Source: an uncultured Prevotellaceae bacterium
Lineage (GTDB): Bacteria; Bacteroidota; Bacteroidia; Bacteroidales; Bacteroidaceae
Length of the DNA stretch: 43,741 bases
Direction: 5' to 3'
NCBI GenBank assembly: GCA_900320255.1
Contig: ONRS01000126.1
Location: forward strand, 1 to 43,741
Shown here: in pieces, positions 16,720 through 23,904 of the stretch
Layout: each line of letters starts with the position of its first letter
Position numbering within the stretch: the first letter of the stretch is position 1
Notes under the pieces: generated by a model
What the model saw: only the letters and a program-made list of their open reading frames with translations
Database searches by the model: none
Told to the model about the DNA's origin: nothing
Made by a program: the position numbers and the translations under genes

Positions 16720-17403
16720 ATGGAGATGAAGGTTAACGTGATGAGAAGACTCGTGAGGGGGCGGGTGTTGTTGTGCGCAGCATTCTGCATTCTATGTTCT
16801 TCCACCCTAAAGGCGCAGAGCCCGACGGCAAAGGAGGTCTTCAAGGCTATGCCCGACTCGCTGTTGCCCTACCTTTCGCAAAACAACAGGCTTGACTTCA
16901 TCGACTTCATGGAGTCGAACATGGAGGCAAAGGTCACAAACGCGCTCAACGGCAAGTCAGAGATGACGGCACTTTCTGACCGTTATCTCTGCCTGCAACT
17001 CAACGAGGCCTCAAGGCTTCAGTTGCGTCTGCTGCCTGTAAGTACGCCTGTTGACAGCATGAACTACATTGTATGCATGGTGCGCACTTATGGCGTCGAG
17101 GCTCAGTCGAGTGTGGTCAGTTTCTATTCCTGTTTATGGAGACAGCTGGAACTGACGGTTGACCAGCTGGTTACTACCGACCAGCTATTGGTGCGCCCTT
17201 CCACTATGACTAACGAGCGGTTTCTTGAGGTTCGGAAGATACTTACTCCATGTTTCCTCCAGGCAGAATTGTCGCCTACTGATGATATCATCAGTTTCTC
17301 CGTCAGCAATCCTGCTGTACCACAAGATGACGAGATTGATGTTGGAAACGTAAAAGCGTTAATGAGTTTTAAATGGAATGGAGTAAAGTTTAACAAACTA
17401 TAA
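16720..17403 (+). CDS. DUF3256 family exported protein
   Basis: A 227-residue protein with an N-terminal signal peptide (RVLLCAAFCILCSSTLKAQ) and a body starting SPTAKEVFKAMPDSLLPYLS, characteristic of the Bacteroidales family DUF3256. Mature protein is probably periplasmic; function unknown. Candidate starts are 16720, 16726 and 16741. The last (MRRLVRGRV) gives the most typical signal peptide, while the first is closest to the paaK stop. It is the last gene of the ileS run and is followed by the small-RNA promoter at 17431. Confidence 0.8.
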   Translation: MEMKVNVMRRLVRGRVLLCAAFCILCSSTLKAQSPTAKEVFKAMPDSLLPYLSQNNRLDFIDFMESNMEAKVTNALNGKSEMTALSDRYLCLQLNEASRLQLRLLPVSTPVDSMNYIVCMVRTYGVEAQSSVVSFYSCLWRQLELTVDQLVTTDQLLVRPSTMTNERFLEVRKILTPCFLQAELSPTDDIISFSVSNPAVPQDDEIDVGNVKALMSFKWNGVKFNKL

Positions 17404-17430
17404 AACATAGAGTCTGTGCCTTTAAACTAC

Positions 17431-17461
17431 TTTGCATTTTGCACAAAATACCGTATATTTG
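17431..17461 (+). promoter_or_regulatory. Consensus promoter of a putative small RNA
   Basis: TTTG (17431-17434), exactly 19 nt, TATATTTG (17454-17461), one of the best consensus matches in the window. No protein gene follows on this strand before the terminator at 17507-17536. Confidence 0.75.
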
Positions 17462-17466
17462 CAATG

Positions 17467-17536
17467 TGTTTTTCATGGTATTAGATTATTAAGGTTAATT
17501 TTGAAGATAGATTGTCGTGAGACAATCTATTTTTTT
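17467..17536 (+). ncRNA. Putative ~70-nt small RNA
   Basis: The interval between a consensus promoter (17431-17461) and a strong intrinsic terminator (17507-17536) would give a transcript of about 70 nt containing GTGTTTTTCATGGTATTAGA and an A/U-rich middle. No reading frame of note occurs. I have the impression that this GTGTTTTTCATxGTATTAGAT phrase followed by a short hairpin recurs in Bacteroidales genomes, which would make it a family of small RNAs, but I cannot verify that here. Confidence 0.6.
17507..17536 (+). terminator. Intrinsic terminator of the putative small RNA
   Basis: A perfect 10-bp stem ATAGATTGTC / GACAATCTAT with a GTGA tetraloop (17507-17530) is followed by a run of six T residues. 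Confidence 0.85.
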
Positions 17537-17553
17537 ATACGTCCACATGGCAT

Positions 17554-17574
17554 CCTTGTTTGGACCAAACAAGG
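17554..17574. repeat. 21-bp perfect palindrome
   Basis: CCTTGTTTGG-A-CCAAACAAGG, ten-base arms around one base, lies 18 bp beyond the stop of the minus-strand MBL gene. It could form an 8-bp hairpin in the MBL transcript, or be a protein site; there is no U-run. Confidence 0.6.
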
Positions 17575-17591
17575 GTGGGGTTAAGCCTTCG

Positions 17592-18245
17592 TTACACAGA
17601 ACCTCCCAAATACGGATTATTAGCCAGTTCAATTGACATGGTGGTGCTGCCGCCGTGACCAGGGTAGAGTTTGGTGGTGCCAGGTAGTGTCTGCCTTAGC
17701 AGCTGCATGCTCTTTATCAGGTCAAGATAGCTGCCACGCTCAAAGTCTGTACGCCCAACGCTCAGATGAAACAGCGTGTCACCTGTAAAGGCCACTTGCT
17801 CCTGTTCACAAAAGAAGACACAAGAGCCGGGCGTATGGCCTGGGGTGGGAATGACCGTCAACTGGTGATGGCCAAAGCCAATAATGTCCTCCTTGCTCAG
17901 GTATCTGCCCACGGGAGGCACCTCGTCCTCCAGTTCAAATCCGAACATGTTACGAGCCTGTTCGTCTAAACGGGTAATGAGGAACTCGTCGTCAGCCATA
18001 ACCTCAGCCTTCACACCCAGTTCCTTGTAGATGGTGTAGTTGCCAAAGCAATGATCCAGGTGTCCGTGGGTACACAGCAGGTGGCGCAGCTTGAGCCCCT
18101 CGTTGCGCAGATAAGTGATAAGAGCCTGGTGCTCCTGGCTGTAGAATGTGCCGCAGTCTATGATGACAGCCTCCTTCGTTTCGTCACTCACCAAGTAGGT
18201 GTTCTCCTGAATCGGGTTAACCTCGAAGCATTTTATAGTCAACAT
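17592..18245 (-). CDS. MBL-fold metallo-hydrolase (glyoxalase II-like)
   Basis: A 217-residue cytoplasmic enzyme of the metallo-beta-lactamase fold. The binuclear metal motif THGHLDH lies at about residues 60-66. PTPGHTPGSCVFF supplies the next histidine (about 133), FTGDTLF the bridging aspartate (about 153), and YPGHGG the last histidine. Members of this branch are hydroxyacylglutathione hydrolases or related thioesterases. Bacteroidales generally lack glutathione, so the true substrate is uncertain. It is the last gene of a three-gene minus-strand cluster (DUF3298 - rsmG - this), 40 bp after rsmG. Confidence 0.88.
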   Translation of the reverse strand: MLTIKCFEVNPIQENTYLVSDETKEAVIIDCGTFYSQEHQALITYLRNEGLKLRHLLCTHGHLDHCFGNYTIYKELGVKAEVMADDEFLITRLDEQARNMFGFELEDEVPPVGRYLSKEDIIGFGHHQLTVIPTPGHTPGSCVFFCEQEQVAFTGDTLFHLSVGRTDFERGSYLDLIKSMQLLRQTLPGTTKLYPGHGGSTTMSIELANNPYLGGSV

Positions 18246-18285
18246 CTTAAATTATGTCGTTTATTGTTTATCATTAATTATTACA

Positions 18286-18909
18286 TCACGCTGGCACATA
18301 AATGCAGTACTTCTGCAGGAACCATTCCTCAGTAAACCACTGGCTGATGTCTGCCACTTCCACAATGCGTCTGAAGGGCTGCGTCTCAGCCTGCACGTCG
18401 CCACCTTTCAGGCAGATGACACCATTAGGCAGGGCGTTCTGCTGATGTGTGCTGATGTTCTTCCTGACTATCTTCATCAGGTCGGGAAGGGGCATCACGG
18501 CGCGGCTTACCACAAAGTCGAACTTACCTTTCTCCTCCTCGCCGCGCAGGTGCTCAGGCTGGCAATTCTTCAGTCCTATGGCTGTGGCCACCTCCTGAGC
18601 CACGCGAATCTTCTTGCCCGTGCCGTCAATCAGTTTGAACTGGCAATCCGGGAACATAATAGCCAGCGGAATTCCCGGGAAACCGCCACCTGTGCCGAAG
18701 TCAAGAATAGTAGTTCCTGGCCTGAAGTGCACCATTTTGGCAATAGCCAGCGAGTGCAGCACGTGGTGCTCATACAGGTTGTCGATGTCCTTTCTTGATA
18801 TCACGTTAATCTTTGCGTTCCAGTCGCGGTAGAGTGCGTCCAGCTGTTCAAACTGGGCTTGCTGCACCTCCGTCAGCTGGAAGTATTTGGTAATCAGTTC
18901 TGCATTCAT
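18286..18909 (-). CDS. rsmG: 16S rRNA (guanine-527-N7) methyltransferase
   Basis: A 207-residue Rossmann-fold methyltransferase that methylates G527 in the 530 loop of 16S rRNA; loss in other bacteria gives low-level streptomycin resistance. The SAM-binding motif ILDFGTGGGFPGIPLAI lies at about residues 68-84. WNAKINVISRKD and EHHVLHSLAI in the N-terminal part, and FDFVVSRAVMPLP, match the family. Length is normal. It lies 28 bp downstream of the DUF3298 gene and is probably cotranscribed with it. Confidence 0.95.
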   Translation of the reverse strand: MNAELITKYFQLTEVQQAQFEQLDALYRDWNAKINVISRKDIDNLYEHHVLHSLAIAKMVHFRPGTTILDFGTGGGFPGIPLAIMFPDCQFKLIDGTGKKIRVAQEVATAIGLKNCQPEHLRGEEEKGKFDFVVSRAVMPLPDLMKIVRKNISTHQQNALPNGVICLKGGDVQAETQPFRRIVEVADISQWFTEEWFLQKYCIYVPA

Positions 18910-18937
18910 ATTATTATAATGTGGTGTACGTTATTCT

Positions 18938-19726
18938 TCATCGTTTCAGCAGGTCCTCCACCTCATCCCATTTCAGCTTAAGCTCTGTCCTGCCCGCCGA
19001 GTATGGGGCAATCTCGTAGGTGTTATAGATGAAGGTCAGCTCATCCTCGCCTAACATGAAATTCTCCGTGGGGAACATGTCCACAGCATACAGGTAGTCC
19101 TTCTGCTTCAGCTCGTCCAGCGTCTTCACGTCCAGTTGGTCCATCAGTTTCTCAAGCAGCAGGTCACTCAGGCGTCGCTCGTAACCCGGCACAAAGATGT
19201 TGGCCAACTTGAGTTGCTCACCCGTCGTGGTGTTGAAGTTCATTACCAGCTGCTGCTGTATGCCGTGGGCACCTCCCTCGTAGCAGTCAGTCTCTACCAC
19301 ATAAACCACCACGTTGTCCTTTCCTGGCTGGGTCTTGGTGGTGATGGTATAGTGATATTCGTACCAGGCATGTTTCTCTGGGTCAGCCTTATCAACCTCG
19401 TAGAGTGGGGTAAGGCTCTGCTTGTAATCGGCCGTATAGCTGTTGGCAAACGAGTCAACGGCTTGTTGCATGGTCAGGTTCTGCATGGCGAACAGGCGAT
19501 CTTCAATGGCATTGTTCACCGCCTTGTCGGCCTCTGCATTCCCGCTCTTGGCGTAGAGCACTTCGAGCATTACCTTACACGACGGGGCATCGTTCCCGCC
19601 TGCCAGAGCCACCTCACGTTCAGACTGAGCCTTCTCGAAGCTCATTCCACCGCTGTTCTCTCCCTTGCTGCAGCCAGCTGTCAGCACCACCGCTGCAACT
19701 ATTATTCCTGTAAAAATCTTTTTCAT
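18938..19726 (-). CDS. DUF3298 domain lipoprotein
   Basis: A 262-residue exported protein with a lipoprotein signal (IIVAAVVLTAGCSKG, lipobox TAGC near residue 19). The body matches DUF3298/RsiV-like proteins: an N-terminal strand-rich part, YEYHYTITTKTQ, and the hallmark CYEGGAHGIQQQLVMNFNT, then DELTFIYNTYEIAPYSAG near the end. The same fold in Bacillus RsiV binds lysozyme. No such function is claimed here, and there is no sigma factor beside it. The promoter at 19732-19763 would start transcription within a few bases of the ATG, giving an almost leaderless mRNA. Confidence 0.85.
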   Translation of the reverse strand: MKKIFTGIIVAAVVLTAGCSKGENSGGMSFEKAQSEREVALAGGNDAPSCKVMLEVLYAKSGNAEADKAVNNAIEDRLFAMQNLTMQQAVDSFANSYTADYKQSLTPLYEVDKADPEKHAWYEYHYTITTKTQPGKDNVVVYVVETDCYEGGAHGIQQQLVMNFNTTTGEQLKLANIFVPGYERRLSDLLLEKLMDQLDVKTLDELKQKDYLYAVDMFPTENFMLGEDELTFIYNTYEIAPYSAGRTELKLKWDEVEDLLKR

Positions 19727-19731
19727 GCCTG

Positions 19732-19763
19732 CAAAGTTAATCTTTTTCTCTCAAATAGCCAAA
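19732..19763 (-). promoter_or_regulatory. Promoter of the DUF3298-rsmG-MBL cluster
   Basis: On the minus strand TTTG (19760-19763), 20 nt, TAACTTTG (19732-19739). Only 5 nt separate the end of the -7 box from the ATG at 19726, so the mRNA is predicted to have virtually no 5' leader. Confidence 0.72.
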
Positions 19764-19831
19764 CTTTTTCAGGAAATGAGAAAACAAAAAGAGAAAAGAG
19801 TGAATACAGCAAGTTATAGGTTTAGTTAGTG

Positions 19832-19897
19832 TAAAGTGGTAGTTTGGTTACGGCAAAGTGGTAGTTTGGTTACGGCAAAGTGGTAGTTTGGTTACGG
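19832..19897 (+). repeat. Three perfect tandem copies of a 22-bp unit
   Basis: Copies at 19832-19853, 19854-19875 and 19876-19897 share AAAGTGGTAGTTTGGTTACG; only the first base of copy 1 differs. The array ends 27 bp upstream of the -33 box of the COG0523 gene. The 22-bp period equals about two helical turns, so three proteins could bind on the same DNA face. Each unit contains TTTG, the -33 word. Confidence 0.85.
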
Positions 19898-19924
19898 AGA
19901 AGTCAAAAAAATGACGGCGGAATG

Positions 19925-19956
19925 TTTGGCGTTGTTGCAAAATAGTTGTACCTTTG
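19925..19956 (+). promoter_or_regulatory. Promoter of the COG0523 metallochaperone gene
   Basis: TTTG (19925-19928), 20 nt, TACCTTTG (19949-19956), 51 bp upstream of the ATG at 20008. Confidence 0.72.
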
Positions 19957-20007
19957 CCGTCTGAAAAATCGAAAATAGAAAATTTGTAAATCGTAAATAC
20001 AAAAGTA

Positions 20008-21234
20008 ATGGACACAAAAAACATTCCCGTATTGCTGCTGACGGGCTATCTGGGCAGCGGCAAGACAACACTCCTCAACAGAATATTGCAGAACCGGAAA
20101 GGCATCAAGTTTGCCGTCATTGTGAACGACATAGGCGAGGTGAACATTGATGCTGACCTCATTGAGAAGGGTGGCATAGTGGGCCAGAAGGACGACTCGC
20201 TGGTGGCTTTGCAGAACGGGTGCATCTGCTGCACGCTGAAGATGGACCTGGTAGAGCAGTTGCGCGACATTACGAGCATGAAGCGCTTTGACTACATCGT
20301 CATAGAGGCAAGCGGCATCTGCGAGCCGGCACCCATCGCCCAGACCATTTGCAGCATGCCGATGATGGGCCCTGACTACATCAAGGACGGACTGGTGCAG
20401 CTGGACTGCATCGTGACGGTGGTCGATGCGTTGCGTATGCGTGACGAGTTCCAGAACGGTCACGACCTGATGCGCAAGAACATTGACGAGGAAGACATTG
20501 AGAACCTGGTCATTCAGCAGATTGAGTTCTGTAACATCATCCTGCTGAACAAGGCCTCTGAGGTGTCGAAAGAGGAGCTGGCCCAGGTGCGTGAAATCAT
20601 ACGAGCCATTCAGCCCAAGGCCGACATCATAGAGTGTGACTACGGTAACGTGGAACTGGACGACATCATCAACACGCAGAAGTTCAACTTCGAGGAGGTG
20701 GCCACCTCAGCAGCCTGGATTCAGGAGCTGGAGAAAGCTCCCTCGGCCCCCCATTCGTCCACCGAGGGGGACACAATTGATGATGACGATGATGACGACG
20801 ATGATGATGAACATGAACATCATCATCATGAGCACCATCACCACCATCATGACGAGGGTGAGGCTGAGGAATACGGCATCGGCACGTTCGTCTATTACGC
20901 CCGCAGGCCGATGAATCTCGGCTTGTTTGATGAGTTTGTGGCCCGAAAATTCCCGAAGAGCATCATTCGCGCCAAGGGCATCTGCTACTTCAAGGGCGAG
21001 GAAGACATCTGCTACGTCTTTGAGCAGGCAGGCCGTCAGGTAACGTTGCGTAATGCCGGACAATGGTACGCCACCATGCCGAAGGACGAGCTGGAGGTGA
21101 TGATGGAACGTAACGAACAGCTACGTACCGACTGGGACGACCAGTATGGCGACCGCATGCAGAAGCTGGTCTTCATCGGTCAGCATCTGGACAAGGAGCA
21201 AATTACCGCTGACTTGGACTTTTGTCTGGTGTAA
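20008..21234 (+). CDS. COG0523/CobW-family GTPase, probable zinc metallochaperone
   Basis: A 408-residue P-loop GTPase. Walker A GYLGSGKTTLLN is at about residues 13-24, the metal-binding CICC (CxCC motif in NGCICCTLKMDL) at about 72-75, and the switch II-like VIEASGICEPAPI at about 98-110. A linker near 255-285 consists of an Asp run followed by interleaved His/Glu (EHEHHHHEHHHHHHD), and a CobW C-terminal domain follows. The His/Asp linker suggests zinc storage or transfer. The G4 site reads NKAS instead of the usual NKxD, so guanine specificity may be altered. A three-copy 22-bp repeat upstream may be its control region. The 3' end overlaps the convergent YiiX-like gene by 32 bp. Confidence 0.88.
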   Translation: MDTKNIPVLLLTGYLGSGKTTLLNRILQNRKGIKFAVIVNDIGEVNIDADLIEKGGIVGQKDDSLVALQNGCICCTLKMDLVEQLRDITSMKRFDYIVIEASGICEPAPIAQTICSMPMMGPDYIKDGLVQLDCIVTVVDALRMRDEFQNGHDLMRKNIDEEDIENLVIQQIEFCNIILLNKASEVSKEELAQVREIIRAIQPKADIIECDYGNVELDDIINTQKFNFEEVATSAAWIQELEKAPSAPHSSTEGDTIDDDDDDDDDDEHEHHHHEHHHHHHDEGEAEEYGIGTFVYYARRPMNLGLFDEFVARKFPKSIIRAKGICYFKGEEDICYVFEQAGRQVTLRNAGQWYATMPKDELEVMMERNEQLRTDWDDQYGDRMQKLVFIGQHLDKEQITADLDFCLV

Positions 21235-21808
21235 GGCGGCCGATGATGCTGACCAGACTGCGTTGTGACAGTTCGCCTGGGTTGGTGCCTGGCTGACCTT
21301 CGGGTACTTCCAGTCCGCGTTCGGCATAGAACTGCGTCCAGTAGTCGGTAATGCGGCCTGACTGGTCGTGAAATGACATAGGGATAGTCGTGAAGAGCGG
21401 CTGTCCCTTTTTGTTGACATAGGCCAGCTGCACCAGTTCTGAGCAGTATATGTCTTCATTATCCGGCAGGTACAGGTAGTCATACTTGCGGCCCAGGTAT
21501 CGTCGGGCGTTGTCAAGGCTTCGCTTCCGGTCAGCGCGTTTGACGCGCCCGACGAGGTAGTAGCCTTCCTGGTTGCGCAGGGAGTCGAGTGGGGTGGTCT
21601 TCACCCCGCGTCCTACAGCCTCGATGACGCTATCCTTCGAGACCACAATCGCCACGTGGTCTATCATGCCTGGCGTCACCTCCGTAATAGCATTGCCCGT
21701 CGCCACTACATGGAACAGCAGGTCGCCTTCACGTAGTGACAAGGTCTGGCACGAGTTGAAGGCCAGACCTGCTGAAATGATGAGGTTAATAAACCACCTT
21801 CTTGCCAT
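21203..21808 (-). CDS. YiiX/YebB-like permuted NlpC/P60 cysteine hydrolase
   Basis: A 201-residue protein with an N-terminal hydrophobic segment (INLIISAGLAFNSC, possibly a lipoprotein signal), then LREGDLLFHV, the His motif IDHVAIVV (about 52), and YCSELVQLAY (about 122) with the catalytic Cys. This is the circularly permuted papain-like order of the YiiX family, likely an amidase or peptidase acting in the periplasm on cell-wall or lipid-linked substrates. Its start overlaps the 3' end of the beta-helix gene by 23 bp (same strand), so the two are probably cotranscribed. It also overlaps the convergent COG0523 gene by 32 bp. Confidence 0.82.
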   Translation of the reverse strand: MARRWFINLIISAGLAFNSCQTLSLREGDLLFHVVATGNAITEVTPGMIDHVAIVVSKDSVIEAVGRGVKTTPLDSLRNQEGYYLVGRVKRADRKRSLDNARRYLGRKYDYLYLPDNEDIYCSELVQLAYVNKKGQPLFTTIPMSFHDQSGRITDYWTQFYAERGLEVPEGQPGTNPGELSQRSLVSIIGRLTPDKSPSQR

Positions 21809-23159
21809 TAATAATGTTGATGCCCTTTTGGGGGACGTTAAGGGGACGGCCGTTCAGGTCGTAGATGGTGAGGGAGGAAGGAGGAAGGAGTACGGAGGAA
21901 GGATTGATGCTGCTCGTAGAAGCGGCAGGCCAGTAGATCACCTCGCCTAAAGAGGCATCGTCCGTCTTGTGGAAGATGACCGTCTCTATCTGCTCCTGCG
22001 TCTGCTCGGTCACGTTCCACGTGTTGTTCTGCGCATAGATGGTGAGGGTGGAATTGTTGTAGAGGTCGTAGAGCTGGCCGCCGTTCCCGTTGTTCTTGAA
22101 CACGTTGCCGCCCGGGCTGTCAATATCAGTATTCTCAGGCTGGCCGAGGCTGACGTCCTTACAGCCTATGACGGTAACACCCCAGAGCGAGCCCTCAATG
22201 TGGTTGCCGCTGATGACAGCCTGCGTCTTCAGGTAAGGGTCGTAGAAGCTGATACCGCTGCCGCCGTTCATGGGGTTGGTTTCGTAGCGGTTGTTCATGA
22301 GCGTACAGTCCTCAATTCGCACAATGTCAGCAGGCCCAACGAGTCCGATGCCGTAGCGGTTGTCGCTGATGGTGCAGCCGCTGATGAGCACGCTCGACTC
22401 AAAGCTCATGAAGTTGCTGATGCCGATTCCGCCCACCATGTTCTTTTCGGGCGTGCCTGTAACCTGACAGTCCTGAATGATAATCTGGTTGGCTGCGGTA
22501 ATGTTAATCTGCGGAATGTTATTGTTGGCCAGCGAGTTCTGTTCGAAGGTGCATTTGTCAATAAGAAGAGGCTGCGAAGCATTGGCAGCACTACCGATGG
22601 CAGCCTTCTGGCAATGCTCGAAGTGGCAGTTGCTGATGGTGCTCTGGTTGCCAGCCGACACAAACAAGACTGCTGCCGCCGCAGAACCATCGTGATCATA
22701 GAACTTACAATTATCGATGTTGACCGAGCCCTCTGTCATCAGCCTGAGACCTAAATATGAGAACTTGCAATTGGTAAAGTTGGTGGTTCCTGCGCCCTTG
22801 ATGATAATGTCGGAGCCTAAGTAAGGCTCGTCGGTGGCTGAACCGAACACGGAGCCTTTGGTCAACTGGAAGTCGGCCTCGCCCTCGATGGTCAACGACA
22901 CATCGGCAGCAAAGAGCAGGGCGATACCATCGTCCATCACAAACTTATCGCCTGCGGCAACAGTCACACTACTACCTATGGTATAGACAGGAATGCTCCC
23001 CCAGTCAGGCTGTGGCGGAACTTCCTCTATGCCTGAACCGGAAAGCGCAGCCAGTGTCTTAATATTATACGTAGTGCCGTCACCAGCAGTGGTGTACTGG
23101 GCAAAGGTCAGGGTGCTGACCAAAGCCAAAAAGAGAGATAGTGTAAGTCTTTTCATCAT
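21786..23159 (-). CDS. Secreted right-handed parallel beta-helix protein
   Basis: About 457 residues. The signal peptide KRLTLSLFLALVSTLTFAQ follows the ATGATG at 23154-23159; I choose this start because upstream codons lie in the promoter. From about 100 to 380 there are repeated short strands of the type CKFYDHDGSAAAAVLFVS, CTISDNRYGIGLV and CTLMNNRYET, the PbH1 pattern of beta-helix proteins (polysaccharide lyases, adhesins). The C-terminus LTIYDLNGRPLNVPQKG plus INGKKVVY is the same kind of tail found on the surface-protein remnant near 6.7 kb, indicating cell-surface sorting. No lyase catalytic residues identified. Confidence 0.82.
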   Translation of the reverse strand: MMKRLTLSLFLALVSTLTFAQYTTAGDGTTYNIKTLAALSGSGIEEVPPQPDWGSIPVYTIGSSVTVAAGDKFVMDDGIALLFAADVSLTIEGEADFQLTKGSVFGSATDEPYLGSDIIIKGAGTTNFTNCKFSYLGLRLMTEGSVNIDNCKFYDHDGSAAAAVLFVSAGNQSTISNCHFEHCQKAAIGSAANASQPLLIDKCTFEQNSLANNNIPQINITAANQIIIQDCQVTGTPEKNMVGGIGISNFMSFESSVLISGCTISDNRYGIGLVGPADIVRIEDCTLMNNRYETNPMNGGSGISFYDPYLKTQAVISGNHIEGSLWGVTVIGCKDVSLGQPENTDIDSPGGNVFKNNGNGGQLYDLYNNSTLTIYAQNNTWNVTEQTQEQIETVIFHKTDDASLGEVIYWPAASTSSINPSSVLLPPSSLTIYDLNGRPLNVPQKGINIINGKKVVY

Positions 23160-23180
23160 ATTCTTATTTATAAACGGATG

Positions 23181-23212
23181 CAAAGGTACGAAAATAATTG
23201 ATAACAGACAAT
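23181..23212 (-). promoter_or_regulatory. Promoter of the beta-helix gene
   Basis: On the minus strand TACCTTTG (23181-23188), with ATTG (23209-23212) 20 nt upstream as a weak -33. It is divergent from the queC promoter. Confidence 0.55.
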
Positions 23213-23233
23213 GTATAATTGATATTTATTTTG

Positions 23234-23241
23234 TACTTTTG
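23234..23241 (+). promoter_or_regulatory. -7 element of queC
   Basis: TACTTTTG, 9 bp before the ATG at 23251. No good TTTG lies at -33, so a weak or regulated promoter with a very short leader is likely. Confidence 0.55.
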
Positions 23242-23250
23242 CACTCGATT

Positions 23251-23904
23251 ATGAAAGATTCCGTTTTAATACTTAGTGGTGGAGTAGATTCCACTACCTT
23301 GTTATATGATGAGCAGGAGCGCATAGCGTTGGCCATCTCGTTCGACTATGGCAGTAAGCATAATGCCAAGGAAATTCCCTTTGCCAAGTGGCATTGTGAG
23401 CAATTGGGCATCCGCCATATCGTGATACCACTTGACTTTATGACCAAGTATTTTGTGAGTTCGCTCTTAGAGGGTGGCGAGGAGATACCCGAAGGGCACT
23501 ATGCCGACGAGAACATGCGTTCAACGGTAGTGCCGTTCCGTAATGGTATCATGCTCTCCATTGCTGTAGGCATAGCCGAGAGCAACGGTTTGAAGTACGT
23601 CATGATGGCTAATCACGGCGGCGACCACACCATTTATCCCGACTGCACCCCGCAGTTCGTTGATGCCTTCGATGCGGCAGCTGCGGCAGGCACCTTTGTA
23701 AAGGTACACCTGCGCTCACCCTACACCAACATCACCAAAGCCGACATAGCCTTACGAGGCAAGTTGCTGGGCATTGACTACCAGAAGACTTGGTCGTGCT
23801 ACAAGGGTGGGGAGCACCATTGCGGCAAGTGCGGTACCTGTGTGGAGCGCAAGGAGGCTTTTGCTGAAGCCGGCATAGAAGACCGGACTGAATACGAGGC
23901 TTAG
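23251..23904 (+). CDS. queC: 7-cyano-7-deazaguanine synthase
   Basis: QueC converts 7-carboxy-7-deazaguanine to preQ0 with ATP and ammonia, in the queuosine pathway that modifies tRNA wobble bases. The 217-residue product starts MKDSVLILSGGVDSTTLLYD, carrying the PP-loop SGGVDS at residues 9-14. It ends with the zinc-binding cluster CYKGGEHHCGKCGTCVER. The reading frame is open upstream to 22993, but that part is antisense to the beta-helix gene. The ATG 9 bp after a -7 element is the proper start. The stop codon overlaps the radA stop by 3 bp (convergent). No queD/queE nearby. Confidence 0.96.
   Translation: MKDSVLILSGGVDSTTLLYDEQERIALAISFDYGSKHNAKEIPFAKWHCEQLGIRHIVIPLDFMTKYFVSSLLEGGEEIPEGHYADENMRSTVVPFRNGIMLSIAVGIAESNGLKYVMMANHGGDHTIYPDCTPQFVDAFDAAAAAGTFVKVHLRSPYTNITKADIALRGKLLGIDYQKTWSCYKGGEHHCGKCGTCVERKEAFAEAGIEDRTEYEA

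Noticed and set aside
19832..19897. A CRISPR-like or attachment-site repeat
   Set aside because: Direct tandem copies with no spacers and no integrase or tRNA nearby; a regulatory array is more likely.
22993..23250. An 86-codon N-terminal extension of QueC
   Set aside because: It is antisense to the beta-helix gene and spans both promoters; the catalytic SGGVDS motif is normally within 15 residues of the start.
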